NCBI GenBank assembly: GCA_963848085.1
Contig: CAWKCE010000003.1
Span: forward strand, 1-64,000
Length of the DNA stretch: 64,000 nucleotides
DNA from: CAWKCE01 sp032127035
GTDB lineage: Bacteria; Actinomycetota; Actinomycetes; JAHEKZ01
Direction of reading: 5' to 3'
Shown: positions 17,761 to 25,849 of the stretch, piece after piece
Position numbering within the stretch: position 1 is the first letter of the stretch
Layout of the letters: every line of letters begins with the position of its first letter
Notes under the pieces: model-generated
What the model saw: only the letters and a program-made list of their open reading frames with translations
What the model was told of the DNA's origin: nothing
Database searches by the model: none
Translations under genes and position numbers: made by a program

Positions 17761-17808
17761 GGGTGTGCACTCGACGGCCGAACGTGTCCTGCGGGTGTGC
17801 ACTCGGCG
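17761..17808. repeat. 32-bp intergenic repeat, 1.5 copies
   Basis: One unit at 17761-17792 begins GGGTGTGCACTCGACGGCCG and ends TGTCCTGC. A second, partial unit (17793-17808) begins GGGTGTGCACTCGGCG and abuts the TAG stop at 17809-17811 of the gene on the minus strand. The same unit occurs at 18781-18859. The core GTGCAC is palindromic. Confidence 0.8.
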
Positions 17809-18616
17809 CTAGCGGCTGAGCAGTCCGTCGACGTTCGGGAGCTCAACGAAGTGGGTGACCGTCCCGGCGTCGGCAAGCTCCTGGGCGGCCTGGCAGGAAA
17901 CCGGCCCAGGCGGTGCGGGCAAGCGTTCCTCCCACGCTGATCCGGCGGACGCCGAGGGCGGCGGCCTGCGCGACCGTGATGAAAGGCGCGTTGATCAGGA
18001 GGTTCACCGGCTTCGGTGACACCGCGGCGATGATGGCGGACACGTGCTCCGTGGTCTCGATCCGGGGAGCAAACAGGCAGTCGGCGCCGGCGTCTGCGTA
18101 GGCGCGGAGCCTACGAATCGTCTCGTCGATGTCCGGACGGCCGCAGACGAAGCCCTCCGAACGGCCAGTGAGCACGACGCCGGTCCCGCTGTCGTCGATG
18201 GCGCGTCGCGCGGCCCGTACCCGGTCGACGGCGAGCTCGAAGTCGTGGAGGGGATGGTCACGGTCGCCCGAGGAGTCCTCGATGGACAGCCCGGAGATTC
18301 CGGTGCCGATCGCGCGCGTGACGTTGCTGGCGACGTCGTCGGGCGCCACGGCGAATCCGCCCTCGAAGTCCGCGTTGACCGGTGTGTCCACCGCGTCGAC
18401 GACGACCCGGAGGTGGGCGAGCGCCTGCTCGAGGGTGACCTGGTTGTCCGCCTTCCCCAGTGTCCAGGCCAGCCCGGCGCTGGTGGTGGCCAGCGCCGGG
18501 AAGCCCATCCCCTCCAGGGCGCGCGCACTTCCGGCGTCCCAGGGGTTCGGCATGACGAAGCAGCCCGAGTCGTGCAGGCGGCGAAAGGTTGCGATGCGGT
18601 CGGCGTGGGTGCTCAT
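17809..18616 (-). pseudogene. Isocitrate lyase / PEP mutase family protein with a C-terminal frameshift
   Basis: The frame from ATG 18616 has family motifs FVMPNPWDAGSARALEGMGF, PVNADFEGGFA (Mg-binding Asp/Glu), and SIEDSSGD, then ISVGGTLARTAWAGFL. It then drifts into an out-of-frame GRPGACRRRDGHPLR tail stopping at 17843. Removing one base from the GG at 17892-17893 (plus strand) restores QAAQELADAGTVTHFVELP and ends ...GLLSR at a TAG, 17809-17811, the family-like C-terminus. The catalytic core is upstream, so the truncated product could still fold. The family makes or breaks C-C bonds in 2-oxoacids or phosphonates; the substrate is unknown. One-base error or recent mutation. Confidence 0.8.
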
Positions 18617-18780
18617 GCGTCACCTTCTCGAAGTGGTCCCGATCGGGTGCCTGCGGACAGTCCACGCTGTCCGGCCGAGCATCGGGCCGAGACGTCGGCG
18701 ATCCGTTAGCCGGGTCGGCTCGTCATCATCCACCCGGTCGGGCCGGAAAGCGCTCGACATGGGGTGGGGGATGGCCCGAC

Positions 18781-18859
18781 GACACGCACTCGACGGCCGA
18801 AGGTGTCCGGCGGGTGTGCACTCGACGGCGGGAAGTGTCCTGTGGGTGTGCACTCGGCG
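18781..18859. repeat. 32-bp intergenic repeat, 2.5 copies
   Basis: Units at 18781-18811 (diverged first bases), 18812-18843 (GGGTGTGCACTCGACGGCGG at its start) and a partial 18844-18859 ending exactly at the stop codon of the DUF4388 gene. Same unit and same relation to a minus-strand stop as at 17761-17808. No coding potential and no inserted element around it. Confidence 0.8.
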
Positions 18860-21800
18860 TCAGCGGCCGAAGAGGCCCTTCTTCTTGGCCTTGCCCTTGC
18901 CGGCGTCCTTGCCGCCTGGACGCGGCGCGCTGCGCGGGGTCGGCCCCGGAGTCGGTGCCGGCTCATCGGGCTGGTCGTCGAAGAAGCCGCCCAGGCTGGA
19001 CAGCTCGCGCATGACTGCCGCCCGGTCCACGTCGGAGGCCCATGAGGGCACCGCCGGGGCTTCCGCCTCTGGCTCTGGCTCCGGCTCCTGCTCTGGCTCT
19101 GGCGTCACGGCAGCTGCCTGGGACGCCACCTCGTTCAGCTCGGCGAACAGCTGTGCCCGGGGGACAGGTGTCGGCTCCTCCACCAGGGCGATGACCGGGT
19201 GGTTGGCGGCCTCGACCTCCGCGCGCTCCGCGGCACGACGTTCGGCCTCGATGCGGGCGGCCTCGGCAGCCTCCTGCTGCGCCTTGGCGCGGTCGGCCTC
19301 GACGCCGGCACGTTCCTCGGCGGCGTGCCGGTCAAGCTCGATGCGCTGCGCCTGGATCTCCGCCGCCAGCTCGGCGGCGGCACGTTCCCGTTCCGCGCGC
19401 TCCAGGTCGGCGCGTTCGGCCTCCTCGGCAGCGACGCGCTCGGCCTCCACCCGCTCGGCCTCGATGCGCGCGGCCTCCTCGGCGGCCAGACGTTCGGCCT
19501 CGATGCGCGCGGCCTCCTCGGCGGCGATGCGTTCGGCCTCGATGCGCGCGGCCTCTTCAGCGGCGATGCGCTCGGCCTCGACCCGTTCGGCTTCAACGCG
19601 AGCGGCCTCGATGGCGGCCAGGCGCTCCGCCTCAGCGCGCTGCATCTCGATGCGTTCGGCTTCGAGCCGGGCTGCCTCGGCATGGGCTGCCTCGATGGCG
19701 GCCAGGCGCTCGGCCTCCAGCCGCTCCAGCTCCAGTCGTTCGGCTTCGAGCCGGGCTGCCTCGGCCTGGGCAGCCTCGATGGCGGCCACCCGCTCGGCCT
19801 CCAGCCGCTCCAGCTCCAGTCGTTCGGCTTCGAGCCGGGCTGCCTGCTCGGCTGCTGCCCGGTCGGCGTCCTGCTGCCGCTTGCGCCGTCGCTCCTCGTC
19901 CCGGCGGGCGAGCTGCTCCAGCTCCTGCCGCTCCTCCTCGAGGGCCCGCAGCCGCGCCTCCTCCCCACGGCGGGCGATCTCGCTCTGGATGCGTGCCTCT
20001 TCGGCGAGGAACGCCGCGTGCATGAGGTAGGCCTCCGCCTCGGCCTGGGCGATCTCGGCGGCCCGGCGCTGGAAGTGCTCCTCCCACGCCTCCGCCTCAA
20101 CTGCTGCCCGATGCCAGGCCAGGTACTGCGCGTGGACCAGATACGCCTCGTCCTCGGCGACCAAGCGCTCCAGCTCCAGCCACTCGGCGTGGTCGGCCCA
20201 TGCCTCGTCCGCGACCGCGTCCCGCTCGGCCGCCAGCCACGCCGCGTGGTCCTCCCACGCCTCGTCGGCGCAGGAGGTGCGCAGCTCGGCAAGCCAGGCG
20301 GAGTGGTCCAGCCACGCCTGAGGCTCCGCGTCTGCCCGCTCGGCCGCCTCGCGCTTCGCCTTCCGCTTGGCCTGCTTGGCCAGCCAGGTCTCGTGGTCAG
20401 CCCACGCCCCGGCCTCGTCGTGTGCGCGTCGGTCGCCCAGCCACACGACGTGGTTGACCCACGCCTCTGGCTCGACGCGACGTCGCTCGGCCACCAGCCA
20501 CGCGGAGTGGTCGGCCCAGGCCTGCGGCTCGGCTTCGCGTCGTTCGGTCTCCCAGGCGGCGGCTTGTTCGTCGGCGCGTTCGGCCAGCCATGTCTCGTGG
20601 TCGGCCCAGGCCTGCGGCTCGGCTTCGCGTCGTTCGGCTTCCCAGGCGGCGGCTTGTTCGTCGGCGCGTTCGGCCAGCCACGCCTGGTGGTCAGCCCAGG
20701 CCTCGGCCTCGTAGTGTGCGCGTCGGTCGCCCAGCCAGCCGGCGTGGTCGGCCCACGCCTCCGGCTCCACACGCAGGCGCTCGGCGCCCAGCCACGTCGC
20801 GTGGTCAGCCCAGGCCTCGGCCTCGGCGTCCTGTCGTTCGGCTTCCCAGGCGGCGGCTTGTTCGTCGGCGCGTTCGGCCAGCCACGTCTCGTGGTCGGCC
20901 CAGGCGTGAGGCTCGGCAAGTGCGCGTCGGTCGTCCAGCCACAGCGCATGGCTGACCCAGGCCTCCGGCTCGGCGCGGACGCGCTCGGCGTCCAGCCACG
21001 TGGCGTGGTGGGCCCACGCCTCGGTCTCGCGGGCGCCGCGGTCGTTCTCGACCCACTGGTAGTGGGCCAGCCAGGCCTCCCCTTCGCGGCTGGCGCGTTC
21101 GGCGTCCAGCAGCGTGCGGTGTGTGGCCCAGGCCTCCTCCTCGGCGTCGTCGCGCTGGTCGGCCAACCAGGTCTCGTGCGCCAGCCAGGCCTCGACCTCG
21201 CCGGCCAGCCGTTCCTCGGCCTCCCGCTCCTGGCGCTTCCGGGCCTGCTCGGCAGCCCGCTGCGCCTCCCGTTCGGCGGTGGCTGCGGCCCGCTCGGCCT
21301 CGTCACGGGCAGCCCGCTCGGCCGCGGCAACTGCTCGCTCGGCCTCGAGGGCGGCCCGCTCGGCCTCGATAGCAGCGTGGACGGCCTTCTCTGCCTGGCG
21401 CTGCGCCTCGGTGGGGCCGGAGTCGTTGGGGTCGACGGGCGCGGACACCGGTGTGAACAGGTCCTTCAGCGCGGCGGTCACCTTCTTCACCGACGCGGCC
21501 AGCTCGGCCGTCGAGCTGCCGGACTCGTCGTCGTCCCTCTTGCCGCGTACGTCCTCGAGAAGGGTCACCGACGCCACGGCCGCGTCCTCGGGCAGGTCGA
21601 CGTCAACCAGTCCGGACTCCATGAGGGAACGGACGACGTCGGCCGCCTCGAAGACCGTGAAGCCGCAGTCGGCGGCCAGCTCGGCGACGGTCCGGGTGCC
21701 GTCGATCTTGCACAGCATCGCCCAGTCCGCGGTGGACAGGGCGACGTCGGTGGCACCGTCGGGCCGCGCCGACAGCAGAGGCACGCCGGCGTCGCCGCCC

Positions 21801-22297
21801 ATGGCGTCGACCAGCTCGTCCCAGCGGTGCCGGCGGTACTCGAGGTCCGCGAGCAGGTCGACGACGCGGCTCGGCGGGGCGACGTCCTGGCGGGCCTTCT
21901 TTCCCTTGCGGAACTTGTGGGCCGCCATCGGCCAGCCGAGCAGCGCCGCCACCGAGTCCTTGAGCTGCTCGACGACAATTCCTTCGACGACGTCGCGCTC
22001 GACGTAGCCGAGGTGGACGAGCAGCTCGCCGAGGCGCCAGCCCTGGAGCTCGTTGTGCTGGACGTCGAGGGCGTCGGACAGCGCCTCGGGGGACAGGTCC
22101 CCGGAGGCGATGAGGCGGGCACCCAGCTGAGCGCGCCGACCCGGCACGAAGACCGAGTAGATGGAGCCGTCCTTGAAGTACACCTCAGCCTGGTCGCCGG
22201 CGGAGTCGGTGACGGTGAGACAGCCAGTGGCCGCCGCCTCCCCGAGATCGATCAGGACCTTCTCGAGGGGAGAGGCAAGGACCTGCGTCTGGCGCAC
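18860..22297 (-). CDS. DUF4388 protein with 19 Trp/His repeats and long coiled coil
   Basis: 1145 aa. Residues 1-240 carry a DUF4388 (PATAN-like) domain (GCLTVTDSAGDQAEVYFKDG, then LGARLIASGDLSPEALSDAL) and a winged-helix-like stretch. Residues 369-773 are 19 tandem repeats of 19 residues (four are 30), consensus xAWADHxxWLxxxRxxxEP. Residues 800-1035 are an uninterrupted Glu/Arg/Ala helix with a 13-residue period (RIEAERIAAEEAA). A Pro/Glu linker follows and the tail ends GKGKAKKKGLFGR. DUF4388 is known from motility and regulatory GTPase systems, but this repeat was not recognised. Cytosolic; likely a long rod or scaffold. The GTG start at 22295-22297 follows GGGAGGG. Confidence 0.85.
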   Translation of the reverse strand: MRQTQVLASPLEKVLIDLGEAAATGCLTVTDSAGDQAEVYFKDGSIYSVFVPGRRAQLGARLIASGDLSPEALSDALDVQHNELQGWRLGELLVHLGYVERDVVEGIVVEQLKDSVAALLGWPMAAHKFRKGKKARQDVAPPSRVVDLLADLEYRRHRWDELVDAMGGDAGVPLLSARPDGATDVALSTADWAMLCKIDGTRTVAELAADCGFTVFEAADVVRSLMESGLVDVDLPEDAAVASVTLLEDVRGKRDDDESGSSTAELAASVKKVTAALKDLFTPVSAPVDPNDSGPTEAQRQAEKAVHAAIEAERAALEAERAVAAAERAARDEAERAAATAEREAQRAAEQARKRQEREAEERLAGEVEAWLAHETWLADQRDDAEEEAWATHRTLLDAERASREGEAWLAHYQWVENDRGARETEAWAHHATWLDAERVRAEPEAWVSHALWLDDRRALAEPHAWADHETWLAERADEQAAAWEAERQDAEAEAWADHATWLGAERLRVEPEAWADHAGWLGDRRAHYEAEAWADHQAWLAERADEQAAAWEAERREAEPQAWADHETWLAERADEQAAAWETERREAEPQAWADHSAWLVAERRRVEPEAWVNHVVWLGDRRAHDEAGAWADHETWLAKQAKRKAKREAAERADAEPQAWLDHSAWLAELRTSCADEAWEDHAAWLAAERDAVADEAWADHAEWLELERLVAEDEAYLVHAQYLAWHRAAVEAEAWEEHFQRRAAEIAQAEAEAYLMHAAFLAEEARIQSEIARRGEEARLRALEEERQELEQLARRDEERRRKRQQDADRAAAEQAARLEAERLELERLEAERVAAIEAAQAEAARLEAERLELERLEAERLAAIEAAHAEAARLEAERIEMQRAEAERLAAIEAARVEAERVEAERIAAEEAARIEAERIAAEEAARIEAERLAAEEAARIEAERVEAERVAAEEAERADLERAERERAAAELAAEIQAQRIELDRHAAEERAGVEADRAKAQQEAAEAARIEAERRAAERAEVEAANHPVIALVEEPTPVPRAQLFAELNEVASQAAAVTPEPEQEPEPEPEAEAPAVPSWASDVDRAAVMRELSSLGGFFDDQPDEPAPTPGPTPRSAPRPGGKDAGKGKAKKKGLFGR
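19979..21193 (-). repeat. Coding tandem repeat, 19 units of 19 or 30 codons
   Basis: Codes for residues 369-773 of the DUF4388 protein. Units 6, 9, 10 and 13 have 30 codons, with an 11-codon insert such as DEQAAAWEAER or KRKAKREAAER. All others have 19. Trp at positions 3 and 9 and His at 6 are near-invariant through unit 16, then decay to Tyr/Phe. Confidence 0.85.
20525..20704 (-). repeat. Recent 90-bp tandem duplication inside the repeat gene
   Basis: Two adjacent 90-base units coding repeats 9 and 10 are almost identical at DNA level (both contain GGCGGCGGCTTGTTCGTCGG on the plus strand). Repeat 6 (20819-20908) shares the same DNA core. This points to array growth by unequal recombination. 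Confidence 0.75.
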
Positions 22298-22477
22298 GCC
22301 ACCCTCCCTCGTTGCGAGTCGACCACCCGGCCCCGGCGAGGCACGGCGAGGTATGGCCGGGTCCGATCGCAGTCGTGCCCGACACCAGATGCTTCGGCAC
22401 GTCGAGGCGTGACCTCAAGCGCTCAACTGGGCCGTCCGGGGGACGTCGGAGCGGACTGTCGTGGCAGGATCCGGGGC

Positions 22478-23335
22478 ATGGCGCCCGCGACCACACTCAT
22501 CACCGTCGCCCCGACCGGAGCCGAGAGCCGAAAGGACGACGTCCCGGCCCTGCCGGTGACTCTCGACGAGCTCGTCTCCGCAGCCCAGGCCTGTGAGGCG
22601 GCCGGGGCCGGACTGGTGCACGTCCACATCCGAGACGACCAGGCCCAGCCGAGTCTCGACCTGGACCGGCTGAAGGACACCGTGGCGGCGCTGCGGGAGC
22701 AGACCTCGTTGGTCGTGCAGCTGTCGACCGGAGGGTCGGTGACCGACGGCTACGACGCCCGGCTGCGGGTGCTGGAGGCCGAGCCGGACTCCTGCTCGCT
22801 GACCTGCGGGACGGTCAACTTCGGCGACGACGTGTTCATGAACCCCTGGCCGTTCATGGTGCAGCTGTACCAGGAGACCCAGCTGCGCGAGATCGTGCCG
22901 GAGTTCGAGCTGTTCGACCTGGGGCACGTCGCCTCCTTGAACCGGCTCCTGGACAAGCACGGGCTCCCGTACGGCGGCCGCGTCCACTGCGACCTGGTGA
23001 TGGGGGTCCCGGGCGGGATGCCCGCCACCACCGAGGCCGTGGTGGCAGCGGTGCAGGCCCTCCCGGAGGGCGCCACCTGGTCGGCGACCGGTGTCGGCCG
23101 CGGCACGCTGGCGGTGATGTTCGCCGCGCTGTCCGCTGGTGGGCACCTGAGGGTGGGCATGGAGGACGTCCTCACCTACAGTCGCGGGGAGCCCGTCCGT
23201 GACAACGCGCAGTTGGTCGAGCGGGCCGCCGAGGCTGCCACGCTGTTCCAGCGGCCGCCGATGTCGACCGACGACGCGCGCGAGATGCTCAACGTGAAGG
23301 ACCGCCGGTCCTCGACGCAAGGAGGGGCCGCATGA
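22478..23335 (+). CDS. BKACE / 3-keto-5-aminohexanoate cleavage family enzyme (DUF849)
   Basis: 285 aa. TIM-barrel enzyme of the beta-keto acid cleavage family, which condenses a beta-keto acid with acetyl-CoA and splits it. Visible motifs are ITVAPTGA at the first strand, GLVHVHIRDD with the His/His Zn site, VQLSTGG, EFELFDLGH, and VHCDLVMGVPGGMPAT. The Zn ligands HVH and the Glu of the family are present. Start ATG 22478-22480, with no earlier in-frame start that fits. It overlaps rsiG by four bases (ATGA). The specific keto acid cannot be told from sequence. Confidence 0.88.
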   Translation: MAPATTLITVAPTGAESRKDDVPALPVTLDELVSAAQACEAAGAGLVHVHIRDDQAQPSLDLDRLKDTVAALREQTSLVVQLSTGGSVTDGYDARLRVLEAEPDSCSLTCGTVNFGDDVFMNPWPFMVQLYQETQLREIVPEFELFDLGHVASLNRLLDKHGLPYGGRVHCDLVMGVPGGMPATTEAVVAAVQALPEGATWSATGVGRGTLAVMFAALSAGGHLRVGMEDVLTYSRGEPVRDNAQLVERAAEAATLFQRPPMSTDDAREMLNVKDRRSSTQGGAA

Positions 23336-23925
23336 GCGACAACCAGAGCGCAGGCGCGCCGGAGGCGGGCGCCGGTGTCGGCCCTCGGGCCGGTGGACGC
23401 CGCCGCATCGACCGCGTGCTGGCCGACGACTTCCTGGCCCAGATCACCACGATCGGTCTGGACGACGTCCGGGCACTGCGGCATGAGGCGGAGCAGGAGG
23501 AGGCGGACCTGTCCTACATCCGCCGCCTGCTCCAGGGACGGATGGACATCATCCGGGCCGAGCTGCGGCGTCGCCACGGCGACGAGGGCGAGGGCAGCCT
23601 GATCGACCAGCTGGCCGGCATCTTGTCCGACGGTGCCACCGGCGCGCCGCACGGCCTGGGTCGCCACGTCACGGTGGAGCCGTCGCGGGTGGCGGACCAC
23701 CGGCGTGCCGTCGAGCAGCTCGTGTCGGACGCGGGTATCTCCGACGTCGTGCACCGCTCGGACGTCGAGCTCGCCGACTCACTGGCGCGGCTGGAGGACT
23801 ACGAGCGGGCGGTGTCCAGCAACCGCCGCAAGGTGCAGGAAGTCATGGACGGCTGCACCGCGGAGATCGCCCGGCGCTACCAGAGCGGCGAGGCCAGCGT
23901 CGACGACCTCCTCAACTCCCGGTGA
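23332..23925 (+). CDS. rsiG: RsiG-like c-di-GMP-dependent anti-sigma factor
   Basis: 197 aa. In Streptomyces, RsiG bound to c-di-GMP holds sigma-WhiG and delays sporulation. The family's binding motif E-x3-S-x2-R-x3-Q-x3-D occurs twice here without mismatch. The first is at residues 57-72 (E57, S61, R64, Q68, D72) and the second at 158-173 (E158, S162, R165, Q169, D173). Two antiparallel helices are therefore expected, each carrying one motif, as in the Streptomyces protein rather than the single-motif homodimer of deeper branches. The ATG overlaps the BKACE stop. The sigma partner is not in the window. Confidence 0.85.
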   Translation: MSDNQSAGAPEAGAGVGPRAGGRRRIDRVLADDFLAQITTIGLDDVRALRHEAEQEEADLSYIRRLLQGRMDIIRAELRRRHGDEGEGSLIDQLAGILSDGATGAPHGLGRHVTVEPSRVADHRRAVEQLVSDAGISDVVHRSDVELADSLARLEDYERAVSSNRRKVQEVMDGCTAEIARRYQSGEASVDDLLNSR

Positions 23926-23991
23926 ACCCCCGACTGACGGTGAAGCCCGCCCGGACGGCGGTGTGAGCCGCCGGGAAGTGTCATCGCGGCG

Positions 23992-24939
23992 ATGATCGAC
24001 GGTGGGTACGTGCCGTTGGCGGAGGTCGTCCGGTCCGGGTTCCGGGAGGGCGTCCACTACGGCGCCTGTGTGGTCCTCGGACCCGACGGCGCGGTGGCCA
24101 GCGCACTGGGGGACCCGGCGCAGCTGATCTTCCCGCGCAGCTCCGCCAAGCCGGTGCAGGCCGCCGGGATGCTACGGCTCGGGCTGGACCTGCCGGACGA
24201 CCTACTCACGCTCGTGTGCGCCTCCCACAACGGGGAACCGGTCCACGTCGCAGGGGTCCGCCGAATCCTGGGCGCCTGCGGGCTGGACGACAGCGCCCTA
24301 CAGAACACGCCACGGCTGCCCGGGCACCGGCCGACCGCACGGCAGGTCGTGCACGCCGGCGGCCAGGAGGAGTCGGTGTACGCCGACTGCTCCGGCAAGC
24401 ACGCTGGGATGCTCGCCACCTGCGTCCGCAACGGCTGGCCCACCGACACCTACCTCGACCCGGCGCACCCGCTGCAGGCCGCACTGCGGACGGACTTCGA
24501 GGACGCGACGGGCGAGGCGACCGGGCACGTCGGAGTGGACGGGTGCGGTGCACCCATCTGGACCTGCTCACTGACCGGGCTGGCGCGCGCGTTCCGGGCG
24601 GCGGTGACGCTGCCACCGGGGAACCCGCTGCGCGCCGCCGCCGACGCCATGCGTCGGCACCCGGAGCTCGTCGGCGGCACCGACCGCGACGTCACCCGGT
24701 TCATGCGGGCGGTCCCTGGTTTGCTCGCCAAGGAGGGTGCCGAGGGTGTGTACGCGGCGGCTTTGACGGACGGTTCTGCGGTGGCACTGAAGGTGTCCGA
24801 CGGCTCCTACCGCGCGGCGCAGGTGGCCCTGGCGGCGGCGCTGGTTCGCGCCGGCGCCGACCCGGCCGCGGTTGCCCCGCTCGCGACCGTGCCCGTGCTC
24901 GGCCACGGGCTGCCGGTGGGCGAGGTGCACGCGCTCTGA
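23992..24939 (+). CDS. Asparaginase II family (Rhizobium etli AII / AnsA2-like)
   Basis: 315 aa. Hydrolyses L-asparagine to aspartate and ammonia. The family motifs are IFPRSSAKPVQA (Ser-x2-Lys of the active site), CASHNGEP, CSGKHAGMLATC with the Zn-binding Cys and the catalytic Lys, and VDGCGAPIW. These distinguish it from the classic E. coli-type enzymes. The ATG at 23992 follows the stop of rsiG by 66 bases. No signal peptide, so cytosolic. No transporter adjoins it. Confidence 0.85.
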   Translation: MIDGGYVPLAEVVRSGFREGVHYGACVVLGPDGAVASALGDPAQLIFPRSSAKPVQAAGMLRLGLDLPDDLLTLVCASHNGEPVHVAGVRRILGACGLDDSALQNTPRLPGHRPTARQVVHAGGQEESVYADCSGKHAGMLATCVRNGWPTDTYLDPAHPLQAALRTDFEDATGEATGHVGVDGCGAPIWTCSLTGLARAFRAAVTLPPGNPLRAAADAMRRHPELVGGTDRDVTRFMRAVPGLLAKEGAEGVYAAALTDGSAVALKVSDGSYRAAQVALAAALVRAGADPAAVAPLATVPVLGHGLPVGEVHAL

Positions 24940-25062
24940 CGGCTGGCATGCCAGGACTGGGCGGAGGAGTGCGGGGCACCGATGACCTCCGGGTCCAACG
25001 CCTCTGGGGGAGAACCGGCTGCTGGTCAAGCGTTGGGTGAGGGAGTCGAAAGGAGGCTCACT

Positions 25063-25803
25063 ATGCATGCCAAGCAGAAGCTGGGCGGTGTGGCCGCACT
25101 GATCGCGGCAGCGACGCTGGTGGTCGGAATCGGAATGTTCGCAACACTGCTGTCCGACTTGACCACCGGCGACCCGACGCCAAGCGAGTCCGCGGCCTTC
25201 GTCGCCGACCACTACGGCACGATGTACGTCTGGAACCTGATCACCATGGTCGTGTTCGCCGTCGCCCTCGTGCCGTTGGGGCTTGCGCTCTACCACCGCT
25301 TGAAGGTGGGATCGCCAGCGCTGGCCGAGACCGGGAGCGTGTTCGCGCTGATCTGGGCGGCTCTGCTGTTCGGTGCCGGCCTGGTGACGCTCGTCGACCT
25401 GGGCACCGTTGCCGGTCTTGCCGACAGCGACCCTGCCGGAGCGACATCTTCGTGGATCGCGCTCGACTCGGTAGAGAGGGGCCTGGGCGGAACGATCGAG
25501 ATCGTCGGTGGTCTGTGGGTCCTTCTGATCAGCCTGGCGGCGCTGCGGGCTGGCGTGTTCCCCAAGGCGCTCAACTACGTCGGCGTCCTCATCAGTGTCG
25601 GAGCCTTCGCCACGATTGTGCCGGCGTTGGAGCTCGTGGGGGTGGTGTTCGGTCTCGGCCTCATCGTGTGGCTCGGCTGGTTGGGCGTGGTCATGTACCG
25701 CGGCAGCCCAAGCGAGACGACGCTGCCGGGTGACCGCTCGCAGGCAGACGCCATCGGCGACCGGCTCACCGACAGCCCTTCCGACCGCCGCACGTTCGCC
25801 TGA
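25063..25803 (+). CDS. DUF4386-like membrane protein
   Basis: 246 aa with about seven membrane helices. I placed the start at ATG 25063 because AAAGGAGG ends eight bases before it (25048-25055). The upstream in-frame segment lacks such a site. Features include an N-terminal helix (GVAALIAAATLVVGIGMFAT), an acidic external loop TTGDPTPSESAAFVADHYG, and DPAGATSSWIALDSVERGLG. These match the DUF4386 pattern of helix, loop, helix. Function unknown. Confidence 0.75.
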   Translation: MHAKQKLGGVAALIAAATLVVGIGMFATLLSDLTTGDPTPSESAAFVADHYGTMYVWNLITMVVFAVALVPLGLALYHRLKVGSPALAETGSVFALIWAALLFGAGLVTLVDLGTVAGLADSDPAGATSSWIALDSVERGLGGTIEIVGGLWVLLISLAALRAGVFPKALNYVGVLISVGAFATIVPALELVGVVFGLGLIVWLGWLGVVMYRGSPSETTLPGDRSQADAIGDRLTDSPSDRRTFA

Positions 25804-25849
25804 TCGGGTGCGACCGGCCCAGCTGCCCGACTCCCTGACGTTGGACGCG

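Noticed and set aside
18129..20030. Ser/Ala/Arg-rich plus-strand frame of 633 codons
   Set aside because: Antisense to the coiled-coil region; low complexity is explained by the Glu/Ala/Arg codons of the true strand.
19979..21193. Tandem repeats considered as a CRISPR array or minisatellite
   Set aside because: The unit is a multiple of three, codes a consistent residue pattern on one strand and has no unique spacers.
19199..22477. Very long open frame on the plus strand, 1378 codons, opposite the repeat gene and running into the BKACE gene
   Set aside because: It is the mirror of the high-GC repeat coding strand; the composition is Leu/Gly-rich without family motifs, and only its last 285 codons (BKACE) have support.
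24940..25062. Possible small gene or riboswitch between the asparaginase and DUF4386-like genes
   Set aside because: No conserved structure or ribosome site before 25048; the in-frame upstream start lacks support.
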